Shown piece by piece: positions 11,421 through 22,600 of a stretch of 64,000 nucleotides of DNA; positions within the stretch are counted from its first letter, which is position 1, and the number at the start of each line of letters is the position of its first letter. A model generated the notes under the pieces. It made no database searches, was not told the DNA's origin, and worked only from the letters and a program-made list of their open reading frames with translations. This stretch comes from Pelecanus crispus (lineage: Eukaryota > Chordata > Aves > Pelecaniformes > Pelecanidae). The stretch is from NCBI RefSeq assembly GCF_030463565.1, contig NC_134648.1, forward strand, positions 47,430,346-47,494,345, in the 5' to 3' direction. The position numbers and the translations under genes are program-made.

Positions 11421-14400
11421 GGCGGCGGCGGCACCTCCACTGTGCGGGCCGGGCGGCGCGGTGTAGCCCCGGAGGCAGCCTCCCTCCGCGGGCACAGCTC
11501 GGCTGATGGCTCGGTAAAGCCAGCAAAGGTGCTGGAGCTTTGCACGAAGGCACGAAGCTGCCGTTCGTCCTTGGGAGTGTTTGCTTCCACAAGCAGCGAC
11601 GCTCGTGGGAGGGAAATAAACAGCAATAAAACAATAAAAAGGAATAATCTAAATAGCGCGGTGCTCTCTAGCAGAGCGTGTTTGCCCTGGAATTAGCTGT
11701 GAGGGTTGTTTATTCTGAGCCATACCTAGAGACCCGGAGAGGAATGAAAACGGTGTTGCAGGGGGAGTTAGGCAAGCAGAGGAGCAAACACAGGGCCTGG
11801 GCTGGAGGGGATTTTAGGGTTTTTCCCTGATCTTGGCATTTCTGGTTTGCTTTCCTTTATCAGGCAGGGGCTCTGCTCAGAAATCCCTGCAGAGGCTGGT
11901 TTTCCTTCAGCTGGGTGCTTGTGGCCCTGGCACCGTGCACCCGTGCTCAGCCTCCCTTGTGCCCCCTGCCATTCCTCCCCTCTGCTCCTTGCTTCCCTCC
12001 TGCTGGAGCGGGGCCCCACGGCACCCGGCAGGCCCGGGGGCCTCCCCTGCAGCCTCCCCTGAGGCACATTGCCCTCCATGGTTTCACCACCTCCTGATCA
12101 TCTGGCATGTGACAGCGGTCTGGCCGGTCGCTCACAGATGGCGCCCGCAGTTAGAAGAGTCTGTCTCTTTCTTCCTCGTGTTTCTGGGGGAGGAATCTTG
12201 TTCCTCGCCCTGGGCCAGGCTTGTGGAGAGTCACACAGTGGGATGACAGAGGAAAAACAGTCATCCCAGAAGGAGGGGGTGATTGAACGTCAGGGGACCT
12301 CGGGACCCTGTGATGGTTTGCTTTCTCACCATTCCACTCCAAGCAAGGCGGTGCTTTTGCAACCATGTGCTTTTGCTTGTTAGTCCCACCTTGAGCATGT
12401 AAATAAAGACTGGTTTGAGCTGTTTGCTTTTGCTTGCTCCTGCGTTAACTCCAACGATGTTAGGATAAAGCCAGGAAAGTATCATGGGCAGGGTCCCAGG
12501 GTAATGCAGGTACCTGCAATGGTTGATGAATCCTCAATCAGGCATAACAGAACACTTAAGGTTTTAAAAAAACATATTGGGGTGTTCCTCCAGTTATTAT
12601 CAATGTGGTGTCACAAAAGCAGACAACTCTGGAGGAGGAAATCAAGAGCTCCTGGGAGAAAAGGCGAGGGATCATCACGCCTGCTTTCCATACCGCGCTG
12701 GCTTTCCTCCTCTTTCCTGCAGGCTGTATTAGACCGATCCCACTGCACTTCCCCATGTTGTGACTGCATTCACTGTGAACACCTTTTGGAGGATGGATGT
12801 AGCCCCCCGAAACAGACACTCTTACTTTCTAATTGACTTCATTTTTACCAGTGTTAAATGTCAGAAGTGTGACAAGTACCTTCAAGGCACTTTGGGATGC
12901 TGCTCAGATGGTTACTGCAGACTGAAAGAATGAGAGAGAAGCCAGCTGGCCTCACTCAGAGTTAATTGAATGTAATTAATAATCCACTACACTGAGGAGT
13001 GACTCAGGTGCTGGGGGCAAGTTTTTTGAGTGGCTAAGAGAGGTGGGTGGAACTAAGGAGAACAGCTACTGCTTTGTGCCTCTTTCTTATCACTGGCTGT
13101 TTTTTCCTTCTACAAGCTATATGGTATGGTGGTATTTTTCTGTCACCCAGAGTTAGGGTCTAGGTTTTCTTCCTTCCTGGGTTGTGATTGTGTTGATATC
13201 TTGTTCCTGATAGGTTAATCTAATTTGTTTTTAGGTTTGGTTGTGTTTTGTTTTCCCCTTCCTTTTCTGGTCTGTGGTATCTGGGTTTGGGGATTTCCTT
13301 TTGCTCTCTTTAAGCATACTGTGTTGAAAAGATTTGTCTGTGAGTTGAATTCTCTAGATATTTTGCTCTATTCTCCTCTGCAATGTGTATGCCTAAATCA
13401 TCTTCTATCGGTTTTGGTGGAAAACTGAGCTTGTTTCAGCAATTCAGAAACTGGTGATAATAAAATCTCTGGCGTGACGTTGAACACGAGAGCGGCTTGC
13501 GATGAATTTCAATGTGAATTCTGATGATCTGTAGCAAGAGGAGCATGTTCTGGCTGAAAGAACAGTAAAATTGATTAGTCTCTGTATGTGGATTTTCCCG
13601 AGAACCTGACTTCTGTATTCAGTGCTGCTGTAGTGCCTGCAGGTACATCTGTTTACTGAGCTGCAAGTGCAATGCTGTCAGAGGGATTTGGATTCATTGG
13701 GTGTAGCTAGCTCATAAAGTGGAACCGTAGATTTCTTCTTCATGTAATAGAGTTGGTTGGATTACAGAAATGAAGAACTCAAGTATCAGTCTTGCTAGAA
13801 AGGATTTATCTGTTGGCTTTCTTAGCCTTTTTTCCTGGTGTTTCTGCACCTTAACACAAGCTCCCCGTGATGTCAGTAATCTAGGAGCTCTACCCACCTG
13901 TCTGCCTGCAAAATAATGAGCCTAGCCTAAAGTTGCATTGATTATTTCTGAAGTATTTTGGTGAAATGGTGCACTCCAATGTGACCTGGAGGCCCACATC
14001 TTGTATCAGATGTCAAAAGGGGCATTTGCCTAAAACCAAGGTCTGTCAGGCTGATGATGGTTGTGCTGCCCTGGGGATTTCAAGCTTTAGTGCTGTTATT
14101 GCAAAACTGGCATAATGGTAATGCGTGTTACCAGCTAACAACCTTGGGCAGAAGGTTTCTGCTTCTTTCTTGTGTAAAGGCCTTGGCTGTAGTTTTACAA
14201 ACTTAGGCTTATTAGGCTTTTTATTAATCCAGTGCCGGGGGGGATAGATGTGTGTTAACTCTGATCCTCGATTCAACAATTTTTAGATCAAAGCCTTTGA
14301 AATACGTGTAGCCTTGTATGTATGTAGTCGCCACTGTTGCACAAAAAGGTCTGCAAAGCAAAGGCATCTGGAGAGCCATTTCACAGGGAGGTATCCTGAT

Positions 14401-15600
14401 TTAATGCATTGCAGAATTTGCTCCCAAGCATGACACTGCTTATCCTGTGAATGTGCAACTGTAGTTTATGGTGTTGCTCTGACCTGACCACACTTCTGTT
14501 CCCAGGGGTCAGATAAGCAGCTTTGTTTATCGTCTGTAAGACTTGAAGGATGGGAAGCAAAGCCTTTCTAAGGGCACAAGTTCCCACACGCAAGGAAAAG
14601 ACTTTGTGTGGGTTGGTTATGAAGAGTGCTAGGTGGGCTTAAGTATATGGCTTAGTTTCAGCAGGGTCTTTTGGGTGTTTTTATTTTGATAGGGCTGCCG
14701 TACGCACCCTGGTCTGCTTGCTTGAGGCCTCTGCAAACTGAATCTTAATTCAGAATCTTAAAAAAAAATGAAAGCCCCACTCTGCTTTCTGAAGGAAGGG
14801 ATCCGCTTTTTTCTGAAGACCTAAAGTGCTCAGCAGAGAGATGCACAAGAGCAAGTCCTGCTAACACCTCCGGGGTTTCTGGTGTGACACCCTTCGTGGA
14901 AAGCCTGAGCAAAGCGTGGGGGTTTCGCTTCTGAATCACTTGGCAGCGCAGCTGAAACTGAGTAGGCAGACACCTTACTGGGACAGAGGTCTGGAGGGGG
15001 GAAGCTGTGTCAGCTCTGCCGCGTTCCTACCAAATCAGCGCTCATGTGCCTTTATCTGTCTTCTGTTCTGAGGTGACCCCGCTAAGGGTAACACTTGCTG
15101 CCACGTGAAATTGATGAGCGGCTGGAAACTTTAGCTTTTGCTGAAGCATCTTAAAACATCCTCAGGTTTGTCTCGGCATCCACAGCACAAAGCTGGGAGT
15201 CTCCGGCATTTCACAAGTTTGAGAAGCGGGACTAACTTTTATGTGCTGTGAAAGGCAGCAACCACACCAATTACTTAGTGGATGTAACTCTTGGCACTCG
15301 GGTTACACAGCTTTCGACATACAAAACATCGGGTGTAGAACAAGTGACGAATAAGGCTACAGGCCAGCCTACCACGCTAGCTTCTTGATTTTTTTTTTTT
15401 TTTTTCCTCCCCCCTTTCAGTAGAGGCTGTGAAAGAGCTTGCCAGCCAGCCCATCGCGCTGGCCGTCCGTGGGCAAGTGCGCCAGCTGCTGCTGCCCTTT
15501 AGCGCTGAATGCACCAGCGTAGCCCAGGAGCGGGGATTTCCAGCACCAGCGCTGTCGGAGCGTGTGTCTGTCCGTCCGTCCGTCTGTCCCAGCACTGTGG
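11421..15600. other. Spacer between the divergent ISCA2 and NPC2 promoters
   Basis: No supported gene. An AATAAA at 12402-12407 on the plus strand could end a non-coding transcript running rightwards from the ISCA2 promoter, but there is no coding evidence. The part from about 12.9 to 14.7 kb is comparatively AT-rich. A long pyrimidine run ending in CAG occurs at about 15388-15420 and looks like a splice acceptor, yet nothing downstream confirms an exon. Confidence 0.6.
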
Positions 15601-16080
15601 CTTCAGCACAGCGCTCCGCCTCCCCCGCTGTCCTGCCCTCCCCGTACCGGAGGAGTCACGGCGGTGCACCCGCTGCCCCCCTGCTGCCGCCGCTCCCCTC
15701 CCCTCCCCTCCCTGCGTGGGGAGGACGGGGCTGCGCCGCTCGGCCCCGGGGCGGGCAGGGGAGCGCGGTCCGGCCCCCGCCGCCCCCGCCGAGCCCCCCC
15801 GGCCCGGCCCCGCGGGCGGGGCGCGGCCCGGCCCAGCTGACCGGCGGGCGGGGCCGCCGCCCTCATGTGACGCCGCCGGGAAGCTGCTGCTGCCGCCGCC
15901 GCCGTTCCCGCTCCCGCTCCTGCCGCCGCCGCCATGGTGCCATCCCCGCTCGCCCTGCTCCTGGCGCTGGGCGCCGCCGCCACCGCCCTGGCCGAGCCCC
16001 TCCGCTTCGTCGACTGCGGTGAGGGGCTCGGGGCGGCGGGAGGCAGCGGGGGGGGGGGGCAGGCGGGGAAGGCCCGGTGA
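15600..16080 (+). promoter_or_regulatory. NPC2: NPC2 CpG-island promoter
   Basis: A dense run of CpG with several GC boxes (GGGCGGG-type, for example near 15746 and 15843) surrounds NPC2 exon 1. No TATA box is visible. This marks the promoter and probably the 5' untranslated region directly upstream of the ATG. Confidence 0.75.
15863..15871 (+). promoter_or_regulatory. NPC2: M-box / CLEAR-like site upstream of NPC2
   Basis: TCATGTGAC lies about 63 bases before the NPC2 ATG. TCATGTGA is the M-box bound by the MiT/TFE family (MITF, TFEB, TFE3), and it is close to the CLEAR consensus GTCACGTGAC that co-regulates lysosomal genes. NPC2 is a lysosomal protein, so the placement makes biological sense. 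Function is inferred from motif and position. Confidence 0.5.
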
Positions 16081-17361
16081 GCCCGGCGAGCCCGGCTCTT
16101 CCTTGCAGGTTCCACAGACGGCGTCATCCAAGAGGTGAACGTGAGCCCCTGCCCCACGCAGCCCTGCCAGCTCCACAAGGGAACATCCTACAGCATCAAC
16201 GTCACCTTCGCCAGCAGTAAGCATCGCCCCCCCCCAGCCCGGGTGCCGGGGGTGGGTGGGGGGAGGTGATCCCCTCAGTGTCCCGCTGCTTGGAGGGGAA
16301 GGGTGGCTGGAGAGGGGTCCGGGTGGGAAGAAGTGGCCGGGGAGGAAGAGCGTCGCTTAGCTGTGTTCTCGCAGCTTCTAGGCTATGTCGAGGGCGGGGG
16401 GGGGTGTCAGGTGGAAACCTGTTCCCTGCTCCGGTGCCATGCTCGTGCTTCTCCGTGTTCTGCAGAGATCGAGAGTCAGGGCAGCAAAGCAAAGGTGTAC
16501 GGCGAGATGCTGCATGTAGATATACCCTTTCCCATTCCTGAGCCTGATGGATGCAAGTCCGGGATCCAGTGCCCAATTCAGAAGGGCCGTTCCTACAGCT
16601 ACCTGAATAAACTCCCTGTGAAGAGCGAGTACCCCAGTGTAAGTAAGCAGGCAGCTGGTCCGCTCCTCAGCGCTACGGTCCTTCCTGGGACAGTCCCACC
16701 ATCTGCCTTTAAGGAAGGATACCTTCTCCTGTGGTGGTGGGGAAGAGGTTAGAAGACTCCTCAGACTATCTGGTAGTGCTTCTGCTGTATGACTCTGTCT
16801 CAAGTTCCCACTTTGGGACAGACCCAGCAGAAGAAGCAGCCTGGCTGCAGCCCCTGAGAAGTGGCTTGAGCTGCCCAAGTATCTGCCTGTTCTGTACTAA
16901 GCTCATACATAGCCTCCCTGCAGAGCCTGCTGCATTCTGCCAAATGCTCCCAAACTGGGGCTGCTTGGCTCCAGGGTGCAGTTCAGCTGAGAGGTTGCAG
17001 CGTGTTTCCACTCTCTGAGTAAGCAGAGTGGGGATCCAAGTGCAATGTGTGGCTGTCTCACGTGCCACGCAGCAGAACCCTCCACCCATGTAAGGTACTC
17101 GAGGAGCCACCGCATGAGCGTGGCCCACCCACTGCAGTGGGGGTAATACCCCAGCTCAGTCCTCTTTGCGCAGAGCTCCCAGGACCTCCTTGCTCCGCAC
17201 AAGTAACAACTCCCCTGTGTCCTTGCCTTGCACTTTCCTGAATGCTTTCATTTCCCTCTACTCTTCTCTTTCAGATTAAACTGATTGTGAAGTGGGAGCT
17301 GGTGGATGACCAGGACCAGATGTTGTTCTGCTGGAAGATACCAGTTCAGATCACCAGCTGA
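15934..17361 (+). CDS. NPC2: NPC intracellular cholesterol transporter 2
   Basis: Four coding exons: 15934-16018, 16109-16216, 16466-16638 and 17275-17361, all with GT-AG introns and consistent phases. They give 150 residues against 151 in human. NPC2 is a soluble lysosomal ML-domain protein that binds cholesterol in the lumen and hands it to NPC1. The first 19 or so residues form a signal peptide rich in Leu and Ala. Next come [20 protein letters not shown], an NVT glycosylation site, the block [27 protein letters not shown] and the end [12 protein letters not shown]. The six cysteines expected to form three disulfides are present. The ATG has a strong context (GCCGCCATGG). Transcription runs away from ISCA2 and towards LTBP2. 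I see no damage. Confidence 0.96.
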
Positions 17362-17995
17362 GGAGCCCTGCCATTCGTAGGGCTTGGGGAGGGGAAAAAC
17401 AGAAGACAACACAGGCCAAATTCTTTTATATAATAAGCATTTCTTACTGCTTCCTTCAGAGCTCTGCAGCCTCTGAGCAGCCAGTACTGTGTTCCTGCAA
17501 GGTCAGCCATGGGTAGAGGGCTTTTACCCCATTTAGAGCCCCCTGGGGCGTTCTCACAGCAGCTCAAGCGGGAGCAGTGGCTGCTGCAGGAGTGACTGAG
17601 CATTGTCCTCTGGCCTTTGGCTGGTGTCTGAGCTGCTACCTGGTAACCCTTCAGTGCCTCTTCTAGAATGCTGGCTGCATCTGTCCTCCTGTGCTTCTTC
17701 TGCCATCCCCGGGATGCCCCTGGGAGACCTGCATTTGCCATCCATGCAGCTGAAGGAGAGGGAAGGAGAGGAGGCTTTCCCCAAGCTGGCAGCCTGCTCT
17801 GTCTTGTGCCCCTGTTTGAGCCAGCAGGACTGCAGCTGGGAAAACTTCCTTTTTGTGGATGCAAAGCCAAATGGCGTTCAGGGATGATTCTTTTTCTAAC
17901 CAATGGTTTGCACTACTACTAACCTGGAGCTCCTGGGAGCTCCTGAACCTCTTTTTATAACTTTCCTTTTAATAAAGGCTAGACAAAATCTGCTT
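17362..17995 (+). other. NPC2: NPC2 3' untranslated region with poly(A) signal
   Basis: Sequence after the TGA runs to a canonical AATAAA at 17971-17976, followed by a GT-rich stretch (TGCTTGTGTTGTCC) of the kind found just past cleavage sites. This gives a 3' UTR of about 630 bases. Confidence 0.8.
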
Positions 17996-18689
17996 GTGTT
18001 GTCCTCTGTGAGTGAAGAGGAGCAGGAGGAAAAACAGGGTGGCTGGGCATCTTCTGGTTGGGGCTGTGCTGGTCTTACTTCTCAGCTGAAGGCACGGATG
18101 GAGGTGGTATACTGGCCTGAGTGTGGGTGAACTGCGAACAGCCAGGCATCTCTGCTGATGGCTGCCAGGGTGTCCAGCTGGCAATGTCTGGTGGTGCTCT
18201 GGCCTTGCTGGTCCTGTGCTGGCCTGAAATTGTGTCATGGGCTCCCTGAGGAGGTGGTGGTGTAGAACATGGCCTTTGTTGCTGCAGCATAGGTAAAGGC
18301 CTTTCTAGTGAGGACTCTGGGGCTGGAAAAGCAGCTCCCAGACCTGTCCAAGTGCTCTTGCCAACTGCAGAAACTTACGTGCTCTCATGCTTAAACTGCA
18401 GCCCCCTCGTGTGTGAGCAGCCACAACCGCTGTGCTGTCTGCGGGGGCTGGATTTGGCTCCTGCGGCTGGCACTGGGCTGGGGCGATAAGCACGTATTTG
18501 GCCTGGCAAGGGTCTCTGCTCTGGCTCAGGAGAAGGAGGAGGCTGGGTGCCAGCATGAGAGAGGTAAGAATTGGCTTATGAGAGTGGGGTGGTCTTGCCA
18601 GGCTGGACCCACAGGGAGGACGTGGCTTTGGTACCCCTTGGCAGAGGCAAGACAAGCACAGTTCTGACCAGCCCCAGTGTCTTGAGCCA
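17996..18689. other. Short tail-to-tail spacer between NPC2 and LTBP2
   Basis: About 0.7 kb separates the two poly(A) signals. I see no gene, repeat or conserved motif in it. Confidence 0.6.
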
Positions 18690-19438
18690 CAGGGGCCCAA
18701 AATAAATGTTTTATTTAACAACATAAGAGAAGTTTCCAGCAGACTCGGTTAAAAAAAAAAAAAAGTCACCAACAACTTTACAAAAAGGAAGCTGGACCTG
18801 CTCCCTTGTCCCCCTGCCCAGCCAGTGCAGGGCATGAAGGCAAAGTGCGGGGCTAAGGGATGCGCCTGGGCTGGCTGCAGGGAGGGCTGGCCCTGGGGCC
18901 CCTCCAGCCTCTCCACCATGCCCCCCAAGGGTTAGGCAGCAGCTTTAGAAGGCTGGTGTTGACATCCCCCCCCCCCCCCCCCGCCCCATCTCAAAGCTCT
19001 GGCCTGGGGGCTGGATGCTTCACAAGGAGCGGGGCCAGCACTTGCGGTGTGGGTGAGGCTTGTTGCTAGGTCAGTGCAGCAGTGGTAGGGAGATGAACCC
19101 CCTTTTCGGCAAGGTGAGGTGGGGAGGCTGGGGCTGCGTGGCAGGGGAAGGTGTCTCGTGAGCCTTCTCAGCATGGGGCGATGCGACAGGTGCTGGGGGC
19201 CGGGGTGGGCTCTGCTGCGGCAGGAGCAGGGGCTGGCAGCGTGGAAGGGTGTGCAGAGGCTGGGAGCTCAGCCCTGGCCCGTAGAGAGAGGTGGCAGGGA
19301 AGTTGTGCGCTTCAGAGGGGAAGGAGCGAAGAGCCTCGAAGCACCCACAGCCCCGGGGGGCCTTTCTCTGTGCTCCCAGGTCCCAGGTGCCCGAGTCGTG
19401 TGCCGGAGGGGAGCACCTTCACCCCTGCTCCCCTAGAG
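18690..19438 (-). other. LTBP2: LTBP2 3' untranslated region with poly(A) signal
   Basis: An AATAAA on the minus strand lies at 18715-18710, about 725 bases past the LTBP2 stop. The UTR contains a pure run of 17 G in the transcript (C-run at 18966-18982 on the plus strand). The exact cleavage point is approximate. Confidence 0.7.
18966..18982. repeat. Homopolymer C17 (G17 in LTBP2 RNA)
   Basis: Seventeen consecutive C bases on the plus strand, followed by GCCCC. In the LTBP2 transcript this reads as a long G-run able to form a G-quadruplex. Such runs are also prone to sequencing and assembly length errors. Confidence 0.85.
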
Positions 19439-19605
19439 CTACGCTGCCGCTGGGCTCTGGACTGTCTGGGGCACGCAGTGGTGGGGCTGGGCCAGGGCCA
19501 CGTAGCCGGGCAAGCAGTGGCAGCGGTAGGAGCCCTCCGTGTTCTCGCAGGTGCCGCCCTGGCACAGGGGCTCAGAGCCGCCCACCTCCTCGCACTCATT
19601 GATGT
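19439..19605 (-). CDS. LTBP2: LTBP2 last coding exon: terminal cbEGF
   Basis: Encodes [15 protein letters not shown] and onward to the stop TAG at 19441-19439. It is the C-terminal calcium-binding EGF with six cysteines and a short tail ending SPAAA. The acceptor is a clean CTGCAG, phase 1. Human ends PHCTAKE, so the tail differs. Confidence 0.93.
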
Positions 19606-22600
19606 CTGCAGGGAGGAGAAGGACAGGAGTGAGCTGGTGGCACAGCAAGCACTTCCAGCCCACAGCCAGCATCTCCTTGTGCCCCTGCCACCCCCCCAGC
19701 TGTCCCCCACAGGTGCCCCATGCCCCCCCTGCCATACCCAGCACTTCCAGGATGCCCACTGCAATCCCGCCAGCCTCCCACACCCCTCAGCACATCCGCA
19801 GAGCTCCCTCAGTCCCCAAGGGTGACATCCCCAGTGTTTGGCATCCCCCAGCACAGGAGGGTGCCCCCCCAGCAATGCACACCCGATAAGGGCCCCCCAT
19901 GCTCTGCAGCTGGTGACATCCCCAGGTTAGCAGCTTCCTGCTAGTAAGTTGTGCTGGCGTAAGATCTGGGAGAAAGGCTGCCTCCAGCCTTGGAAAACAC
20001 CCTTTCCTGATCTGACAAGGCCGATGGTAGCCCTGAGAGGCCGATTATCACCTCCAGGACCAGAACACAGAGGGACCTCACTCTATACAAACAAGGGCTT
20101 GTTTTATCAACCTGCAAACTGTGCCAAAGGGCTCAGTCGGCCAGCTCACCGCTGGGCTAGAATGTGTACGCAAGCCCTACAGCAGTTGCCCCGCTGCGAC
20201 GGGTCTGCTCTGCTAAATGCACTTCCCTGCCTGAGCTACCCCAACTTGTGGTGGGGCCACCAGCTGGGAAGAGCATCCCTCTGCACCCCAGAGCCCTTGT
20301 TTGCACCCACAGGACCTCCAGAGCCCAAATCATCACCTGCCAAAGCAGGTCCAAGCCCTCTGACCACAAACTCCAGCCTCACCCCCCGCAGATCAGCAGG
20401 GAGCGGGAGTGGGGAGCAGCTGGTAGGTTCAGCTGGCCACCCAAGGGAGAGAGAAAGCCCCAGCAGTGACCGATGGACCCCAGGAGAACTGAAGAGCTCT
20501 GCCACCCCGGGGACCTCGGGTTATCCCTGGCAAAGGTGGAGGGGGCCATCTGGCAAAGAAAGGGAAGTGCAACCCCAGGGAGGGAGGCTGGAAGCAAAAC
20601 TTCCAGGTGCAGTGGGAGGAAGCACAGCAGTCACGGGAGGGAGGAGGAGGAGAGGGGTAATGTGAGATGAGAGAGCTTGGGGAACAAGGCAGCCTTCGTA
20701 CACAGCCAAAGCAATGACTGAATGGGCACTGCGGTCTTGGGCTAAACCTCAGGACCAGAACAGCGCCATAGATGGGATAGGCTTGCGCAGAAGCCCACGG
20801 AGGGGACGTTAGGCAGCACATCAAGGGAAATGTGCTCTGCAGCCTTGGGAAGTGGGCGGAGACAGCCTTGCTGGGTGCTTCAGGGAAAGGTAAAAGGGGG
20901 GAACAACAGGTAGGCTGGGCTGGCTGTGGACCACCAAATAGAGAGGGGAAGTAAAACAAGGCTACTTTAGCCCAGAGGCACCCGAAAACCAGAAGCAGTA
21001 GGTTTGTACTAGCAGTGCACACGAAGCTCTGGAGCCTGCCCGCTCAGGCAAAGCGGGGAGGCAGGCAGCCCCTCCTGCAGGGCGAGGGCAAGTTATCCCC
21101 ATAGGGAGGCGAGAGGGGAAGCACTGCAGCAGCCGCAGGAGTACTCTAAAGGCCTGAAATCAGCAAGGTAAAAAACACAGGGATGACTAAGCACCACGTA
21201 GGAGAACCAAAAGGAAAAAAAAACGAGACAGGCTTCAGTGTAAAATCAGTGCTAGTTAGTCCAGGACATGAAAAGCAACAAGCAAAGGCTCCATAAATAT
21301 GTTAGCAGGAAACAATGGGGAATGTCGGTCTGGTCCTTATCGGCGAAGGAAACAAAAGCCAGCCAAGCTGGCTGGAGCAGCTAATGCGGGCTTTGTTCCA
21401 GCCATCATAAAAATGCTCGTGGTCACCAGACAGGGTGCAGACCATGTTTGAATTGTTTAAATGAGGGTGCAGGAGCACAGGGAGGGAAAGGCCATACTGT
21501 GATGGAGAGGTTCGACAATCGGATAAAGCTGTTACATCCATATTGCTAAAGGCTTGCTGCAACTCATCTTCACATGCTTAATGCTCCTGCAGTCCCTGAA
21601 AAGTTGGCCGTTCTCTCTGACATGGTGGATAAAGGAGGTCTCGGAGACCCGAGGAAGGATAAACCTGGTATCTTCAGAAACAGAGATGGGAGAATCCAGA
21701 CTTACAGACTGCTCACCCCCATTCCCTTAAGCAGATCAGGTTTGTGAGTGATTAGGTCACGACCCTCCAAAGGATATCAGGGTCATTAAATAGTTGGTGC
21801 AGATCTGTTAAGGCCTGATTACGTTAAGCCCATCTGGTTCCCTTTGCTGACTTGATAACTGGTATGTCAGATAAGGGAGAAGCGGTGGATATGATGTGCC
21901 TTGGCGATGGCTAGGATTTCAACACGCTCTCACATGACAACTCAAGCAGACTGAGAAAATATGGTCTACGTGAAACCGTGGCAATTGCATGAGAGGCTGC
22001 AAAGCTGCACTCCAAAGATAATTAGCAATACCTGGCTGTTACAATAAAAGCCATTTAAAGCATAGCTTGCAGAGGTCTGTTCCTGACCCCTACTCTGTTC
22101 AATATTGTCATTAAGGTGGACAAAGGAAGAATCCCCATGATTATGAAATGTATGTGTGTGTGATGCCAGCACTCGGGGGGGAGGGGGGGGGCAGGGAGAG
22201 GGATCAAACTCATTCTGACCAAGAAGAGAAGCGATCCAAAATCAACCAGACAAATTCACTGAAGGTAAGTGCAAAGCACTGTGGCCAAGGAAAGGGAAAC
22301 AAAGTGCACAAATGCAGAACGGGGAGTAACAGCTCAGGCAGCCATTCTGCTCAGCAGCATTTGGGGAGGCAGAGACCATAGGTTCTGCAGGAAGAAGCTG
22401 CATGATTGTGTTGTGCAATAAGGATGCTGGGAGCTGGAGTTAAGTGCTGTGCCTAAGGAAAAAGAGGGTCTTCATCCGCCCTGTTGAGCGCCCGGGGCCT
22501 CAGCTGGCTGGGGGAGCTGCGCTGTGAAAAGGATGGAGACATGGCACAGGGGTGCAGAGGAGATGCAGAGAGAGGCTTTAGAGACCGTGTCTCATAGGGC

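Noticed and set aside
11274-11696. 140-residue plus-strand frame divergent from ISCA2
   Set aside because: Pro/Arg-rich start typical of GC-rich promoter DNA, no recognisable domain and no splice partner; at most a non-coding divergent transcript.
12556-12836. Cysteine-containing open frames on both strands in the ISCA2-NPC2 spacer
   Set aside because: Short, unrelated to any family I recognise, and no splice or poly(A) context fits.
15388-15420. Poly-T tract ending in CAG, resembling a strong splice acceptor upstream of NPC2
   Set aside because: No donor or exon upstream can be matched; it more likely is a retroposon tail or a chance T-run.
15429-16138. Roughly 200-residue plus-strand open frames before and across NPC2 exon 1
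   Set aside because: Same CpG-island effect. The NPC2 frame starts at 15934 with a proper signal peptide; the longer frames read through the exon 1 donor out of frame.
15499-16224. 241-residue open frame on the minus strand opposite NPC2 exon 1
   Set aside because: Low-complexity Gly/Ala/Pro/Arg translation forced by the CpG island; it overlaps the well-supported NPC2 exon 1 and has no family resemblance.
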